A stretch of 64,000 nt of DNA, taken from an uncultured Scytonema sp. (lineage in GTDB: Bacteria > Cyanobacteriota > Cyanobacteriia > Cyanobacteriales > Nostocaceae). Shown one piece after another: positions 51,844 to 61,752 of this stretch (its first letter is position 1; each line of letters begins with the position of its first letter). Made by a program: the position numbers and the translations under genes. The notes under the pieces are model-generated. The model was given only the letters and a program-made list of their open reading frames with translations, ran no database searches and was not told where the DNA came from. Where the stretch lies: assembly GCA_937873135.1 (NCBI GenBank), contig CALMVQ010000377.1:1-64000 (forward strand), in the 5' to 3' direction.

Positions 51844-52437
51844 ATGCCTATAGGTGTGCCGAAAGTTCCCTACCGGATGCCAGGGGAACAATATACACAG
51901 TGGATTGATATTTACAATCGTCTTTACCGAGAACGTGTCATCTTTTTGGGTAAAGACATTGATGATGAAATTGCTAACCAAATTATTGCCGTGATGTTGT
52001 ATCTGGATTCTGAAGATCCAGGTAAAGACATATCTTTGTACATAAATTCCCCAGGTGGTATGGTCACCTCTGGCTTGGCAATTTACGATACGATGCAACA
52101 CATCAAGTCAGATGTGGTAACGATTTGTGTAGGTTTAGCAGCATCAATGGGGTCATTCCTATTAGCTGCTGGTACTAAAGGCAAACGAATTGCATTGCCT
52201 CACTCGCGAATTATGATTCACCAGCCTTCAGGCGGCACTCGCGGGCAAGCAAGCGATATCGAAATTGAAGCCAGGGAGATTCTGCGAATGCGTCACCAAC
52301 TCAATGGAATTTACGCTCAAAACACAGGGCAGCCTTTGCCAAAGATTGAAAAAGACATGGATCGTGACTTTTTCCTGTCCGCTGAAGAGGCAAAGGAATA
52401 TGGTTTAATTGACCGTGTGATTGACGAACGCCCGTAA
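51844..52437 (+). CDS. clpP: ATP-dependent Clp protease proteolytic subunit (ClpP3-type)
   Basis: A 197-residue serine protease subunit. The catalytic triad is visible: Ser in GLAASMGSF, His in IMIHQPSGG, Asp in KDMDRDF. The pair with clpR identifies it as the ClpP3-like partner. Gap of 245 bases from clpR, filled with heptamer repeats. Confidence 0.93.
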   Translation: MPIGVPKVPYRMPGEQYTQWIDIYNRLYRERVIFLGKDIDDEIANQIIAVMLYLDSEDPGKDISLYINSPGGMVTSGLAIYDTMQHIKSDVVTICVGLAASMGSFLLAAGTKGKRIALPHSRIMIHQPSGGTRGQASDIEIEAREILRMRHQLNGIYAQNTGQPLPKIEKDMDRDFFLSAEEAKEYGLIDRVIDERP

Positions 52438-52477
52438 AATTAGGGAGTAGGAGAGGAAGAAAGCACCGGAGGCAGGG

Positions 52478-52562
52478 GGAGTAGAGCAGCAGGGGGGGAA
52501 AGAGTTGATAGACAATTAGTTTTTTCCTCCCCTGCACCCCCTGCCTCCCCTGCTCTTTTTTA
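52478..52562 (+). terminator. Long purine/pyrimidine inverted repeat after clpP
   Basis: gcagcagggggggaaag and cctcccctgc-type arms surround a loop, and TTTTTT follows. Likely terminator of the clp genes; also a repeat-type sequence (cctgcctcccctgctc). Confidence 0.5.
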
Positions 52563-52719
52563 AGAGGGTTGGGGGATCTCTTCTGCGTAAGTCCTCTGAT
52601 GATTCCCCACTCCTCACTTGAAAGTGTGAAGAGTGAACTTTAAATTAGAAAACTAGTCTTTAATATAATAACTTCAAGCGTTAAGCTTAACGCTGGTATT
52701 TGATAGCTGATAGCTCAAG

Positions 52720-53340
52720 ATGGATCTTGGAGATTGCTACCGTTTGTTGGGTTTAAGGTCGGGAGCCTCTTTCACCGACATCAAAGTGTCTTACCGCCGA
52801 CTGGCGCAGCAATATCACCCTGATATAAACCCAGATGACAACAAAGCTAAAGAAAAGTTTATTGCCTTAACTGAGGCATACAAATTGCTGTTGCAAGTTG
52901 TATTACCAGAAGAAACAGCCCACCAATTAAGTGAGTTTTCTTCCCCTGCACGTCAACAAAAAAAGACGATGCAGACAGAGCCAGTCTCAAAGGAGACAGT
53001 AAAGGAAAAACTACCGACAATAAAGCCACCTAATCTGGTAGAAATAGAAAAACGGTTGAAGTGGAAAACTTACGATCAGTTACAGAGGTTTTTAAGAGAA
53101 AAACGCTTTCCACAAGCCATTGCTTTGGCGGAAGCCTTAGCCGCTCGTTTACCAGAAGATCCAGAAGTGCGTCAGTGGTTGGCGATCGCCTATCAAATCT
53201 GGGGACGAGCGTTAGTTGTACAAAATCAGCCCCAGAAAGCTAGAATCTATTTAAAAAAAGCCTTAAAGACAGATCCTTATAATAAGTCTCTATGTCTTGA
53301 AGTACAGCGCGATTTCCAACTGTTGGAGGAGATTTGTTAA
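52720..53340 (+). CDS. J-domain protein with TPR-like C-terminus
   Basis: A 206-residue protein. The N-terminal J domain (CYRLLGLRSGASFTDIKVSYR, HPD in YHPDINPDD) stimulates Hsp70 ATPase. A Lys/Glu linker leads to a C-terminal helical part with AEALAARLPEDPEVRQWLA and QKARIYLKKALKTDP, like TPRs. No Gly/Phe or zinc domain, so a type III J protein. Confidence 0.88.
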   Translation: MDLGDCYRLLGLRSGASFTDIKVSYRRLAQQYHPDINPDDNKAKEKFIALTEAYKLLLQVVLPEETAHQLSEFSSPARQQKKTMQTEPVSKETVKEKLPTIKPPNLVEIEKRLKWKTYDQLQRFLREKRFPQAIALAEALAARLPEDPEVRQWLAIAYQIWGRALVVQNQPQKARIYLKKALKTDPYNKSLCLEVQRDFQLLEEIC

Positions 53341-53491
53341 GGATTTACAAACAAAGGCATGAGACATTCTGCGGAGTGCAGAAGCGAATGAGTTCATATA
53401 CAATTCAGCACTGAATTTCAAGCCTCAAGATCGCTCGCTTACTGGCTCCCCTCTCCCAAACTTGGAAGGGGTGCATTCTCTTGAGGGCGAG

Positions 53492-53799
53492 TTAACTCCC
53501 CAATTTAGTAAGTGCCTCTCCCGTAACTCGACAGATTCGCCACTCATCTAGAATCGATGCTCCCATACGGCGATAATTATGAAAGAATAGGGCGAAACCC
53601 ACAGCTTTTCCTGTGTCTTATGCTACAATTACATCTGCGTATTTTTTTCGCCAAACAGATGCTTTTGGAGTTCTAAAGCATTGCCAGTAACTGCATCAGA
53701 TAATTTTCCATATTCTGCCAGTGCTTGAATCAAATAGAATAGCACGCTGCAATCTTTTGGTTCGGCAAAACGTAAAACTAAATCACTATTATAAGTCAT
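53492..53799 (-). pseudogene. GNAT acetyltransferase pseudogene with internal deletion
   Basis: Starts MTYNSDLVLRFAEPKDC and continues ALAEYGKLSDAVTG, a GNAT N-terminus. A frameshift lies in the aaaaaaa run before ATACGC. The next frame gives YADVIVA, TAA, then GKAVGFALFFHNY, then directly RRMGASILDEW...RICRVTGEALTKLGS, the family's C-terminus. The acetyl-CoA-binding middle (about 50 residues) is missing, joined at NYR/FYR. Confidence 0.85.
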
Positions 53800-53864
53800 T
53801 AGTCATTTTTCCTTAGTTCTCAGTCTTTAAGTCTAAGGAAAAATGATTAATGATTAACGAATCT

Positions 53865-55004
53865 TTATATCAACCATCCCTTTAAACGTTTTGCGATATG
53901 AGGACGTCGTAATTTCCGCATAGCTTTGCTTTGAATTTGTCGCACTCGTTCGCGGGAAAGATTGAACATATTACCAACTTCTTCTAAGGTACAAGGTTCA
54001 CTGGTAATCAAACCGTACCTTAACGAAATCACATCTTTTTCTCGTGGCGTCAGTACATCACCCAAGACTTCCCAAATCTCCTGACGCATCATGGTTTCGT
54101 TCATTTTTGCTTCTGGAGATTGATTATCTTCATCTTCTAGCAAATCCATCAACTCAGTGTCTTCTTCTTTACCAACCCGGTGATTAAGGGAAAGTGCTTG
54201 ACGCCGTAGTTGTTGCAATTGGCGTAGTTGTTGCGGGGGAATTTCTAAAGCCTCCGCCATTTCCACTTCGGTTGGATTGCGACCTAATTTTTGTTTGAGT
54301 TCTCGTTGCGCTTTTTTAAGTTTGTTAAGTTTTTCAACAATGTGAATCGGTAAGCGAATTGTCCTCGCATCGTTAGCGATCGCTCTTGTAATTGCTTGTC
54401 TAATCCACCAATAAGCGTAGGTAGAAAATTTATACCCTTTATCTGGATCGAATTTTTCTGTAGCACGATTTAAACCCATTGCTCCTTCCTGAATCAAATC
54501 CAGGAAAGGAACACCGCGATTGAGATACCGCTTGGCGATTGACACTACCAACCGCAGATTGGAGCGAATCATTTTGCGTTTTGCTACACGACCTAGATAC
54601 AAACGATGTTCTAGCTGCTTTTCCGTCATTCCCAACTGGGATGCGACATTTTCTTTGGTAGGTTGGAGTTCCAATTTTTCTGGCAAAGAACATTGTAACT
54701 CTCTAACTTCTTCTATAAACCGCACTCGCCGCGCCAACTCTACCTCTTCATCCGGCTTCAGCAACGGATATCGCGCCATCTCCTTAAAAAACGCGCCTAC
54801 AGCGTCATCATGCTCGGTCTTATTGTATCCCGAGGGTCGTGCTGCTGCCATTTCATCCCCATCGCGCTCTCCTGGTTCCAGATTTTCGGCAATTTGGGAG
54901 AGTTCCTCTGCTACTGCCTCTAATCCGCTTGAAGATGGTTCCATATCAGCAGCATTATCTATAATCTCCATTGTTTCCAATGTTCCCAATTCAGCAATAT
55001 TCAT
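53865..55004 (-). CDS. RNA polymerase sigma factor, sigma-70 group 1/2
   Basis: A 379-residue sigma-70 factor. Region 1.2 (DDAVGAFFKEMARYPLL), region 2 with KFSTYAYWWIRQAITRAIA, region 3, and region 4 with TLEEVGNMFNLSRERVRQIQSKAMRKLR. The C-terminal tail (RRPHIAKRLKGWLI) differs from the usual principal SigA tail, so a group 2 factor (SigC/SigB-like) is more likely. Confidence 0.9.
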   Translation of the reverse strand: MNIAELGTLETMEIIDNAADMEPSSSGLEAVAEELSQIAENLEPGERDGDEMAAARPSGYNKTEHDDAVGAFFKEMARYPLLKPDEEVELARRVRFIEEVRELQCSLPEKLELQPTKENVASQLGMTEKQLEHRLYLGRVAKRKMIRSNLRLVVSIAKRYLNRGVPFLDLIQEGAMGLNRATEKFDPDKGYKFSTYAYWWIRQAITRAIANDARTIRLPIHIVEKLNKLKKAQRELKQKLGRNPTEVEMAEALEIPPQQLRQLQQLRRQALSLNHRVGKEEDTELMDLLEDEDNQSPEAKMNETMMRQEIWEVLGDVLTPREKDVISLRYGLITSEPCTLEEVGNMFNLSRERVRQIQSKAMRKLRRPHIAKRLKGWLI

Positions 55005-55949
55005 AGTTTCTTTCAGAGATGGTTGCTTTTTTTGGTACGTAATTTCTCTAACTGCCGATCTAAAATGCTGACTAATTACGCTACACCCACATCATTAGCA
55101 TCTAAATATTCTCTGTCAAGCATTTATAATCAAGCAGACGGCTGTCTTTATTTCTCATTACACCGTGTATACCTATGACAATGAGAAATTAAATCTATTT
55201 ACTTCATACCCTGGTAAATTTAGATAAATCTCATAAAAATGGAGTGGTAGAACACGTTAAAAGTTTTTAGTTTCACAAGCATTTCGCCATTGGTCGCCAC
55301 TTGATCAGCTAGTAATACTTGTAAAATAATATTTTCAGTAAGAGCGTGTTTTTCCCAAACATTTATAGCTAATAGAGTGACGGCACTTGCTTAAATGCTT
55401 ACTTGTTTTGATTTCAACACATATTTCGCTCATTTTTTCTAGGCTACAAAATTTTTTCACCCCTCCATCAAAAGTTCTGTATTCTAACAATTATAAGATT
55501 TATACTTGCCCATTGCCAATACTTAAATGTTTCTATATTTTCCATTTTTTTCTACTCTTTATGCATTGGCAGATGTTGAAGATTTTTGGAGACGTACCAC
55601 TGATAGCCCTTTTCCTATTGGTGTCAAATTAATAGGTTAAAGTTTACAGAGAGAATGGTCTTTATCAAGGTTCCCATACACTTAAAGGCTTTAATATCTA
55701 TCAATAGGGGGAAAAGAAGTATTCCTTCTTCAGGAATCAGAGGAAAAATCCGGAGAAAAAACTAAAATTGATTGATTTTATCAGCGGAATGACATAAGAG
55801 GAAACTTATCAAGTATTATGTCTTATGACAGTATTGATAAATACATTTTTAAGTAACGGAAGCCGATAGTTAGAGTTGAGTTGACAAGGTTAATATTGAC
55901 CAACAGGCTCTCTCGAAATAAAAGAGCGATTAATTTAGAAACCATATTT
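55005..55949. other. Long gap between sigma factor and priA
   Basis: About 940 bases, AT-rich and without a believable ORF (one 81-codon frame at 55387 has no family). It must hold the divergent promoters. Confidence 0.5.
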
Positions 55950-58544
55950 ATGTATATGAATGGCTTAATACCTCTAGTAGTTGCTGAATCTGGTAGCTCG
56001 TACAATCTTGGTATACCGGGGATAACCGGACATCAGTGGATTGAAGTCCTCGTAGATTGTCCGGGAAACACAGAGCTATATGTGTATCGATTGCCAGGGC
56101 AGTTAGAAGTAAAACCAGGTGATATTTTAACTGTGCCATTTGGGGCTCAAATGTTAGGAGGGATAGCCATTCGTTTACTGACACAACCCCCAGTAGATAT
56201 ACCTCTCGAGAAAATTCGAGACGTACAAGATGTCGTTAGTGAAGAATTTTTCCCAACGACTTACTGGGAACTGTTGAATAAAGTCGCAGCATACTACTAT
56301 ACACCCTTAATTCAAGTTATACGTGTCGCTTTGCCACCAGGTTTACTAGGAAGATCGCAGCGTCGAATTCGGCTTATAAAGGGGGAAGGGGGAGAAGGGG
56401 AAAACCAAAAGGAGATCAAGGGACAAAAAAGGCAAATTAGCAGAAATTTTCCCCAATTGCCCACTCTCATGCCTTTCCTAAGTCCTGTAGCTCGGGAGAT
56501 TCTAGAAATATTAAGCGCACAAGCAGATGGAGACTATAGCTTTAGCTACCTGCAAAAACAAGTAAAAGCTGCTTACCGGGGAGTTAGAGAGTTGCAGCAA
56601 CGTGGTTTGGTAGAAAGTTACTTGGAACCTCCACGACAGACTAAACCAAAGCAACAGAAAGCAGCAATTCTCGTAGGCAGTACTTTAGATCCCGACTTAA
56701 CAACTCGTCAGCGAGAAATTTTAGAAATCCTGCGACAGCGGGGTGGTGAGTTATGGCAAAGTGAATTGTTGCAAATTTGTCATGCAAGTACCTCCACTCT
56801 CAAGACGTTAGAGAAAAAAGGTTACATAGTCGTTCAGGAACGAGAAGTATTGCGAACAGCTTCTTTCGAGCAATCTGAGGAGATGAAGGGAGAACAAGCA
56901 AAATCCCTGACTCCCTTTCAATTACAAGCCTTGAAGAGCATTACTCAACTTGATGGATATGCTACAGTATTGTTACATGGGGTAACAGGTTCGGGAAAAA
57001 CAGAAGTTTATTTGCAAGCGATCGCACCTCTATTAGCCCAGGGGAAGTCAGCCCTCGTTTTAGTACCGGAAATTGGACTCACACCCCAACTGACAGATCG
57101 TTTCCACTCGCGTTTTGGCAATAAAGTCAGCGTTTACCACAGTGCTCTCTCAGATGGCGAACGTTACGATACTTGGCGACAAATGCTGACTGGAGTTCCC
57201 CAAGTTGTGATCGGTACGCGGAGTGCCGTTTTCTCACCTTTGCCAAACTTGGGATTAATTATATTAGATGAAGAACACGATAGCAGCTTTAAACAGGATT
57301 CACCCATCCCTACATACAACGCTCGTACTGTCGCTCAATGGCGTGCAGAATTAGAAAATTGCCCCTTGATCTTAGGTTCGGCAACTCCCTCCCTAGAAAG
57401 TTGGGTGAGTGTTAGCCTTACTGAGAGACAAGACAGGAGTTATGACTCTCCCTCCCTCTTTCACTACCTGTCACTTCCCGAACGTGTCAACTCCCGTCCT
57501 TTACCACCTATAGAAGTGGTAGATATGCGGCAAGAGTTGCAGCAGGGAAATAAGTCAATTTTCAGCCGATCTCTTGAATCCGCTTTGCAGGAGTTACAAC
57601 AAAAACGTCAACAAGGAATTTTATTTATCCATCGGCGGGGACATAGTACTTTTGTCTCTTGCCGCAGTTGTGGATATGTGATTGAGTGTCCTCACTGTGA
57701 CGTGTCATTGTCATATCACCAGAGCGAGGAAGGTGCGCCACAATTGTTGCGATGTCATTACTGTAACTTTGTGCGATCGCATCCGCAAAACTGTCCTGAA
57801 TGCAGTTCTCCTTATCTTAAAAATTTTGGAAGCGGAACTCAACGAGTGGCACAGGAGTTAGCAAAGCAATTTCCCGAACTGCGCTTCATCCGTTTTGACA
57901 GCGATACGACTCGCACCAAAGGGGCACACCGCACGCTATTAACTCGATTTGCTAATGGTGAAGCAGATTTGTTAGTCGGCACGCAAATGCTGACTAAGGG
58001 ATTAGATCTGTCTCAAGTGACACTTGTCGGTGTTGTTTCAGCCGATGGGTTATTGCATCTGTCTGACTATCGTGCTAGTGAACGGGCGTTTCAAACCTTG
58101 ACACAGGTGGCAGGACGTGCAGGTAGAGGAGAAGATCCAGGAAGGGTGATTATTCAAACTTATACTCCAGAGCATCCTGTCATCGAGGCAGTAAAACATC
58201 ACGATTATCAATCTTTCACTCAAGCCGAATTAGAACAAAGGCAGGCGCTGAATTATCCTCCCTACGGACGGTTGATTTTATTACGGTTGAGTAGCCTATC
58301 TTCCATAAGCGTGGAGAATGTTGCCCAGACCATAGCAACAGCTTTATCGGCACATGCAGGGTTAGAAATATTGGGACCAGCACCAGCTAATATTTTACGG
58401 GTAGCTAATCGTTATCGCTGGCAGATCCTGCTGAAGTTTCCTCCTCATACATTACCACAGTTGCCGAATTGGGAGGAAGTCAGAGCGCTTTGTCCCCAAT
58501 CTGTCAGTTTGACTATTGATGTTGACCCAATAAATATGATGTGA
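55950..58544 (+). CDS. priA: Primosomal protein N', PriA helicase
   Basis: Restarts stalled replication forks. About 864 residues from the ATG at 55950. Motifs: 3'-DNA-binding domain (VPFG), Walker A HGVTGSGKTEVYL, ILDEEHDSSFKQ (DEEH), GSATPSLES, eight zinc cysteines in CRSCGYVIECPHC ... CHYC ... CPECSSPY, and GTQMLTKGLDL. A Gly/Glu/Lys-rich stretch (nt 56375-56440) before the wing domain is an insert with G runs. The longer frame to 55881 begins with TTG. Confidence 0.95.
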   Translation: MYMNGLIPLVVAESGSSYNLGIPGITGHQWIEVLVDCPGNTELYVYRLPGQLEVKPGDILTVPFGAQMLGGIAIRLLTQPPVDIPLEKIRDVQDVVSEEFFPTTYWELLNKVAAYYYTPLIQVIRVALPPGLLGRSQRRIRLIKGEGGEGENQKEIKGQKRQISRNFPQLPTLMPFLSPVAREILEILSAQADGDYSFSYLQKQVKAAYRGVRELQQRGLVESYLEPPRQTKPKQQKAAILVGSTLDPDLTTRQREILEILRQRGGELWQSELLQICHASTSTLKTLEKKGYIVVQEREVLRTASFEQSEEMKGEQAKSLTPFQLQALKSITQLDGYATVLLHGVTGSGKTEVYLQAIAPLLAQGKSALVLVPEIGLTPQLTDRFHSRFGNKVSVYHSALSDGERYDTWRQMLTGVPQVVIGTRSAVFSPLPNLGLIILDEEHDSSFKQDSPIPTYNARTVAQWRAELENCPLILGSATPSLESWVSVSLTERQDRSYDSPSLFHYLSLPERVNSRPLPPIEVVDMRQELQQGNKSIFSRSLESALQELQQKRQQGILFIHRRGHSTFVSCRSCGYVIECPHCDVSLSYHQSEEGAPQLLRCHYCNFVRSHPQNCPECSSPYLKNFGSGTQRVAQELAKQFPELRFIRFDSDTTRTKGAHRTLLTRFANGEADLLVGTQMLTKGLDLSQVTLVGVVSADGLLHLSDYRASERAFQTLTQVAGRAGRGEDPGRVIIQTYTPEHPVIEAVKHHDYQSFTQAELEQRQALNYPPYGRLILLRLSSLSSISVENVAQTIATALSAHAGLEILGPAPANILRVANRYRWQILLKFPPHTLPQLPNWEEVRALCPQSVSLTIDVDPINMM

Positions 58545-58847
58545 TGATATTCGGTAAAAGATAGCTGTCACTCTCAAGGTTATAGCTATAAATCATAAAG
58601 TCCGCGCTCGTCTGGTTTGATTCGCTCCCCGTGTCGCTAGTCAAAACAATTACTGAGATTTATAATTATGTAAGTATAAAAATCCGGTTATGTCATCGTT
58701 AGTTATGCTTACTCCCGTTATTAAGTGTAAACTTACCGATGCAATTTCTGCTCGAACTCTCCCTAAAAAGTAGTATAAAGGGCATCGAAAGGAGTAAATA
58801 TACTGATAAGTTCTTCATAAAGAGAATATCTAAATTTTTTCTAATTC
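58545..58847. other. Upstream region of kdpA
   Basis: No ORF of KdpF type or RNA gene is seen. The sequence before kdpA has no strong ribosome binding site. Confidence 0.4.
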
Positions 58848-60548
58848 ATGTTGCAAGGATTTTTTCAAATTGCTCTAACGCTACTTATTGTTGTAGCGCT
58901 GACTCCTATCTTAGGAGACTATTTAGCGCGTGTTTTTATGGCAAACAAAACAATTCTCGACCCTGTGATGATGCCTGTAGAAAAGTTTATCTACTTTCTT
59001 GGTGGTATTGACACACAAAAAGACATGACGGGTCGCCAGTATGCGTCTGCAGTGCTTATCAGTAATTCGGCAATGGCGATTCTGGTCTTTGTGCTGCTGA
59101 TATTTTCAGCAAAATTACCGCTAAATCCAACGCATTTGAAAACGCCTTCATGGGATACAGCGTTGCATACAACTATTTCATTCGTCGTCAACGGTGATTT
59201 ACAACATTACTCAGGCGAGACAACCATGTCATATTTAGCCCAAGTAGCTGCTTTGGGTTTCTTAATGTTTGTTGCTCCCGCAACTGGGGCTGGAGTAGGG
59301 ATTGCCTTTATTCGAGGTTTGACAGGCAGACCATTGGGAAATTTTTACGTTGATTTAACTCGTTTTATCACACGAGTTTTATTACCCATATCACTTGTGG
59401 GGGCAGTGTTATTGCTGATGACTGGTGTACCGGAAACTTTCGCACCCCCAGCGACAGTAACAACCTTGGAAGGGGCAACTCAAACAATAGCCTGTGGTCC
59501 AGTCGCTCATTTTGAGAGCATTAAGATGTTAGGGGAAAATGGAGGTGGTTTTTTTGCTGTTAACTCTGCCCATCCCTATGAAAATCCTAATGGTGCTTCT
59601 AATCTGTTAGAAATAGTGGCTCAGCTTTGCATTCCCACAGCTTTTATTTATACCTACGGTGTATTTACAGGTAACAAAAAGCAAACCTGGTTGCTTTTTT
59701 GGATGGTTTTTGCCATTTTTGTTGTTCTAATTACGATGAGTGCAGTGGTTGAGTACCAAGGCAATCCCTTAGTTAATTATCGACTGGGAGGACAGCAGCC
59801 GAATTTAGAAGGCAAAGAAGTGAGATTGGGTTGGGCCCAAACGGCTTTATTTGCAGTTACTACCACCGGAACTATGACTGGCGCAGCCAACGGCGCGTTT
59901 GATTCCCTGATGCCTACAACTAACTTTTGCACCCTTGTGAATATGTTTCTTCAAGTTATTTGGGGATCGTTGGGTACAGGTACGGCTCATTTGTTTATCT
60001 ACCTACTGTTAGCTATGTTTTTGAGTAGCTTGATGGTTGGGCGATCGCCGGAATTTTTAGGACGCAAGATTGAAAAATGGGAAATTACCTTAATCGGCTT
60101 GGTTGTACTCATCCATCCCTTATTGATTTTATTTCCTACCAGTATCACCCTTACTTTTCCCAATAGCTTAGCAGGCGTTAACAATCCGGGCTTTCACGGG
60201 CTAATTCAGGTAGTCTATGAGTATGCCTCAGCTGCTTCTGGCAATGGTTCTAGGATGGCTGGATTAGGAAATAGTCAACCAGCATCTACTGCGCTATGGT
60301 GGAATTTGAGTACAAGCCTTACCCTCTGGGCGGGACGATTTATTCCAATCATTACCCTGCTGCTTCTAGCCGATAGTATGTACCACAAAAAACCTACACC
60401 GATGAGTTCCATGACATTGCAGACAGATACTAATTTATTTATAGGAGTGACTGCTGCCACCATTCTCATTCTAGGGATACTAACATTTTTCCCTGTTTTG
60501 GCTTTGGGACCCTTAGCTGAAGCATTTCAACTGGGAATCGGACAGTAA
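58848..60548 (+). CDS. kdpA: Potassium-transporting ATPase subunit KdpA
   Basis: The K+ channel-like subunit of the KdpFABC high-affinity uptake complex. 566 residues, about ten membrane segments. Selectivity-loop signatures are visible ([48 protein letters not shown]). Start MLQGFFQIA, family length. Confidence 0.95.
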   Translation: MLQGFFQIALTLLIVVALTPILGDYLARVFMANKTILDPVMMPVEKFIYFLGGIDTQKDMTGRQYASAVLISNSAMAILVFVLLIFSAKLPLNPTHLKTPSWDTALHTTISFVVNGDLQHYSGETTMSYLAQVAALGFLMFVAPATGAGVGIAFIRGLTGRPLGNFYVDLTRFITRVLLPISLVGAVLLLMTGVPETFAPPATVTTLEGATQTIACGPVAHFESIKMLGENGGGFFAVNSAHPYENPNGASNLLEIVAQLCIPTAFIYTYGVFTGNKKQTWLLFWMVFAIFVVLITMSAVVEYQGNPLVNYRLGGQQPNLEGKEVRLGWAQTALFAVTTTGTMTGAANGAFDSLMPTTNFCTLVNMFLQVIWGSLGTGTAHLFIYLLLAMFLSSLMVGRSPEFLGRKIEKWEITLIGLVVLIHPLLILFPTSITLTFPNSLAGVNNPGFHGLIQVVYEYASAASGNGSRMAGLGNSQPASTALWWNLSTSLTLWAGRFIPIITLLLLADSMYHKKPTPMSSMTLQTDTNLFIGVTAATILILGILTFFPVLALGPLAEAFQLGIGQ

Positions 60549-60562
60549 ACAGCCAAGAGTGA

Positions 60563-60600
60563 TATAGCAGTCCTATTTAACTTGTGAAAAACTCCTTTAA
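60563..60600. repeat. Dispersed phrase, second copy
   Basis: atagcagtcctatttaacttgtgaaaaactcc is close to 50706-50740; a third partial match (tagcagtccta) is at 48467. An interspersed element after kdpA. Confidence 0.5.
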
Positions 60601-60697
60601 CTGACTCTGAACGGTTAACAGTTAACGGTCAACTGTCAAAACGTACTCAGTTTTTGATAAGCATGCTAATAAATAATAGCTGATAGAGGTTTTCAAT

Positions 60698-61111
60698 ATG
60701 TATAATTCAGAGTTTTTCCGACCATATGTCTTAATGGAAAATAATTTGCATTTTTCACAGGTTCTCAAAACAGAAGAGGTTCGGACAACGGGCAATACTG
60801 CGAAACCACAAATCAATCTTATACCCTATGCACCACTGTTATTTGCATCAATTTGCTTAATAGTTAGTTGGAGAATTGCCGTTGTTATTTCTCGATTAAG
60901 TGTTCGCAAGTCTCCGCAAAATGGTAAATTACCTATAAACCGCTTTCAAGAAATTCCCTGTTGTAACTGTCAATTTTTTCAGGAAAACCATTATCTTAAT
61001 TGTGCAGTACAACCATCTATTGTTTTAACCAAACAAGCGCTCAATTGCTCTGACTACTTGCCTAACAGTAGCGTAAACGAACCAAAATCTACCGATGATC
61101 ATCTCCGCTAA
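60698..61111 (+). CDS. Hypothetical membrane protein with Cys-rich tail
   Basis: A 137-residue protein with one membrane helix near 43-63 (YAPLLFASICLIVSWRIAVVI) and a C-terminal Cys pattern (IPCCNCQFF ... LNCAVQ ... LNCSDY), perhaps a metal-binding site. SD-like agagg before the ATG. It overlaps the next gene by 17 bases. Unknown function. Confidence 0.6.
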   Translation: MYNSEFFRPYVLMENNLHFSQVLKTEEVRTTGNTAKPQINLIPYAPLLFASICLIVSWRIAVVISRLSVRKSPQNGKLPINRFQEIPCCNCQFFQENHYLNCAVQPSIVLTKQALNCSDYLPNSSVNEPKSTDDHLR

Positions 61112-61640
61112 TGCCTACATTCCCTTTCCACGTCCGCTTGTCTACGCAACCTATCGAGACAAGTTGACAGAACTTGTGTCCTACTTACCAGATATACGCG
61201 GGATTGATATTAAGTCACGGCGTGAGGAAGGCGGACTGCTCCACTTTGTCAACGAGTGGCATGGAGGTGGAGAAATTCCTCTGGTAGCGCGTGCCGTACT
61301 CAGTGAGGCTATGCTTTCTTGGACTGATATTGCCACTTGGAACGAGTCAGAGTTTACTACAGTGTGGCGCATCAATACACACGCATTTACTGAAGCAGTT
61401 CACTGTACTGGCAAGAACAGCTTCCTTGAAATGGAAAACGGTACGCTGATTGAAAATCGCGGTGTCCTCACTATCGATCCCAAGCAAATTAAGAATGTGC
61501 CTCAATTCCTTGCAGGTACAGTCAGTCAAACAGTTGAAGATTATTTAAGTAAGAAAATTGAACCAAATCTCCATCAAGTGGCTGAGGGGGTTCGTCTTTA
61601 TTTAGAGCAGAAGCAGAAAAAGAAAAATTCTGGCATATAG
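61095..61640 (+). CDS. SRPBCC-like protein
   Basis: A 181-residue protein with START/SRPBCC features: an N-terminal beta strand and helix (SANAYIPFPRPLVYATYRDKL), strands through the middle, and a long C-terminal helix (SQTVEDYLSKKIEPNLHQVAEGV). Such folds bind lipids or small molecules. It lies between kdpA and kdpB. Confidence 0.65.
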   Translation: MIISANAYIPFPRPLVYATYRDKLTELVSYLPDIRGIDIKSRREEGGLLHFVNEWHGGGEIPLVARAVLSEAMLSWTDIATWNESEFTTVWRINTHAFTEAVHCTGKNSFLEMENGTLIENRGVLTIDPKQIKNVPQFLAGTVSQTVEDYLSKKIEPNLHQVAEGVRLYLEQKQKKKNSGI

Positions 61641-61752
61641 TATAGCAAATTAAGGAGGTAATTTTTAAATATTTAATATAATACGCAATTTTATAAATCG
61701 CGGTGTTGGCTCAATGGTACTCAGTGGCACATAGAAAATCCCCAATTTCATC

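Noticed and set aside
55387-55632. 81-codon hydrophobic frame between the sigma factor and priA
   Set aside because: AT-rich, Phe/Leu-rich by composition, no ribosome binding site or family.
61650-61752. A gene after the strong aaggaggt site at 61650
   Set aside because: No start codon with an open frame follows; kdpB begins about 95 bases later.
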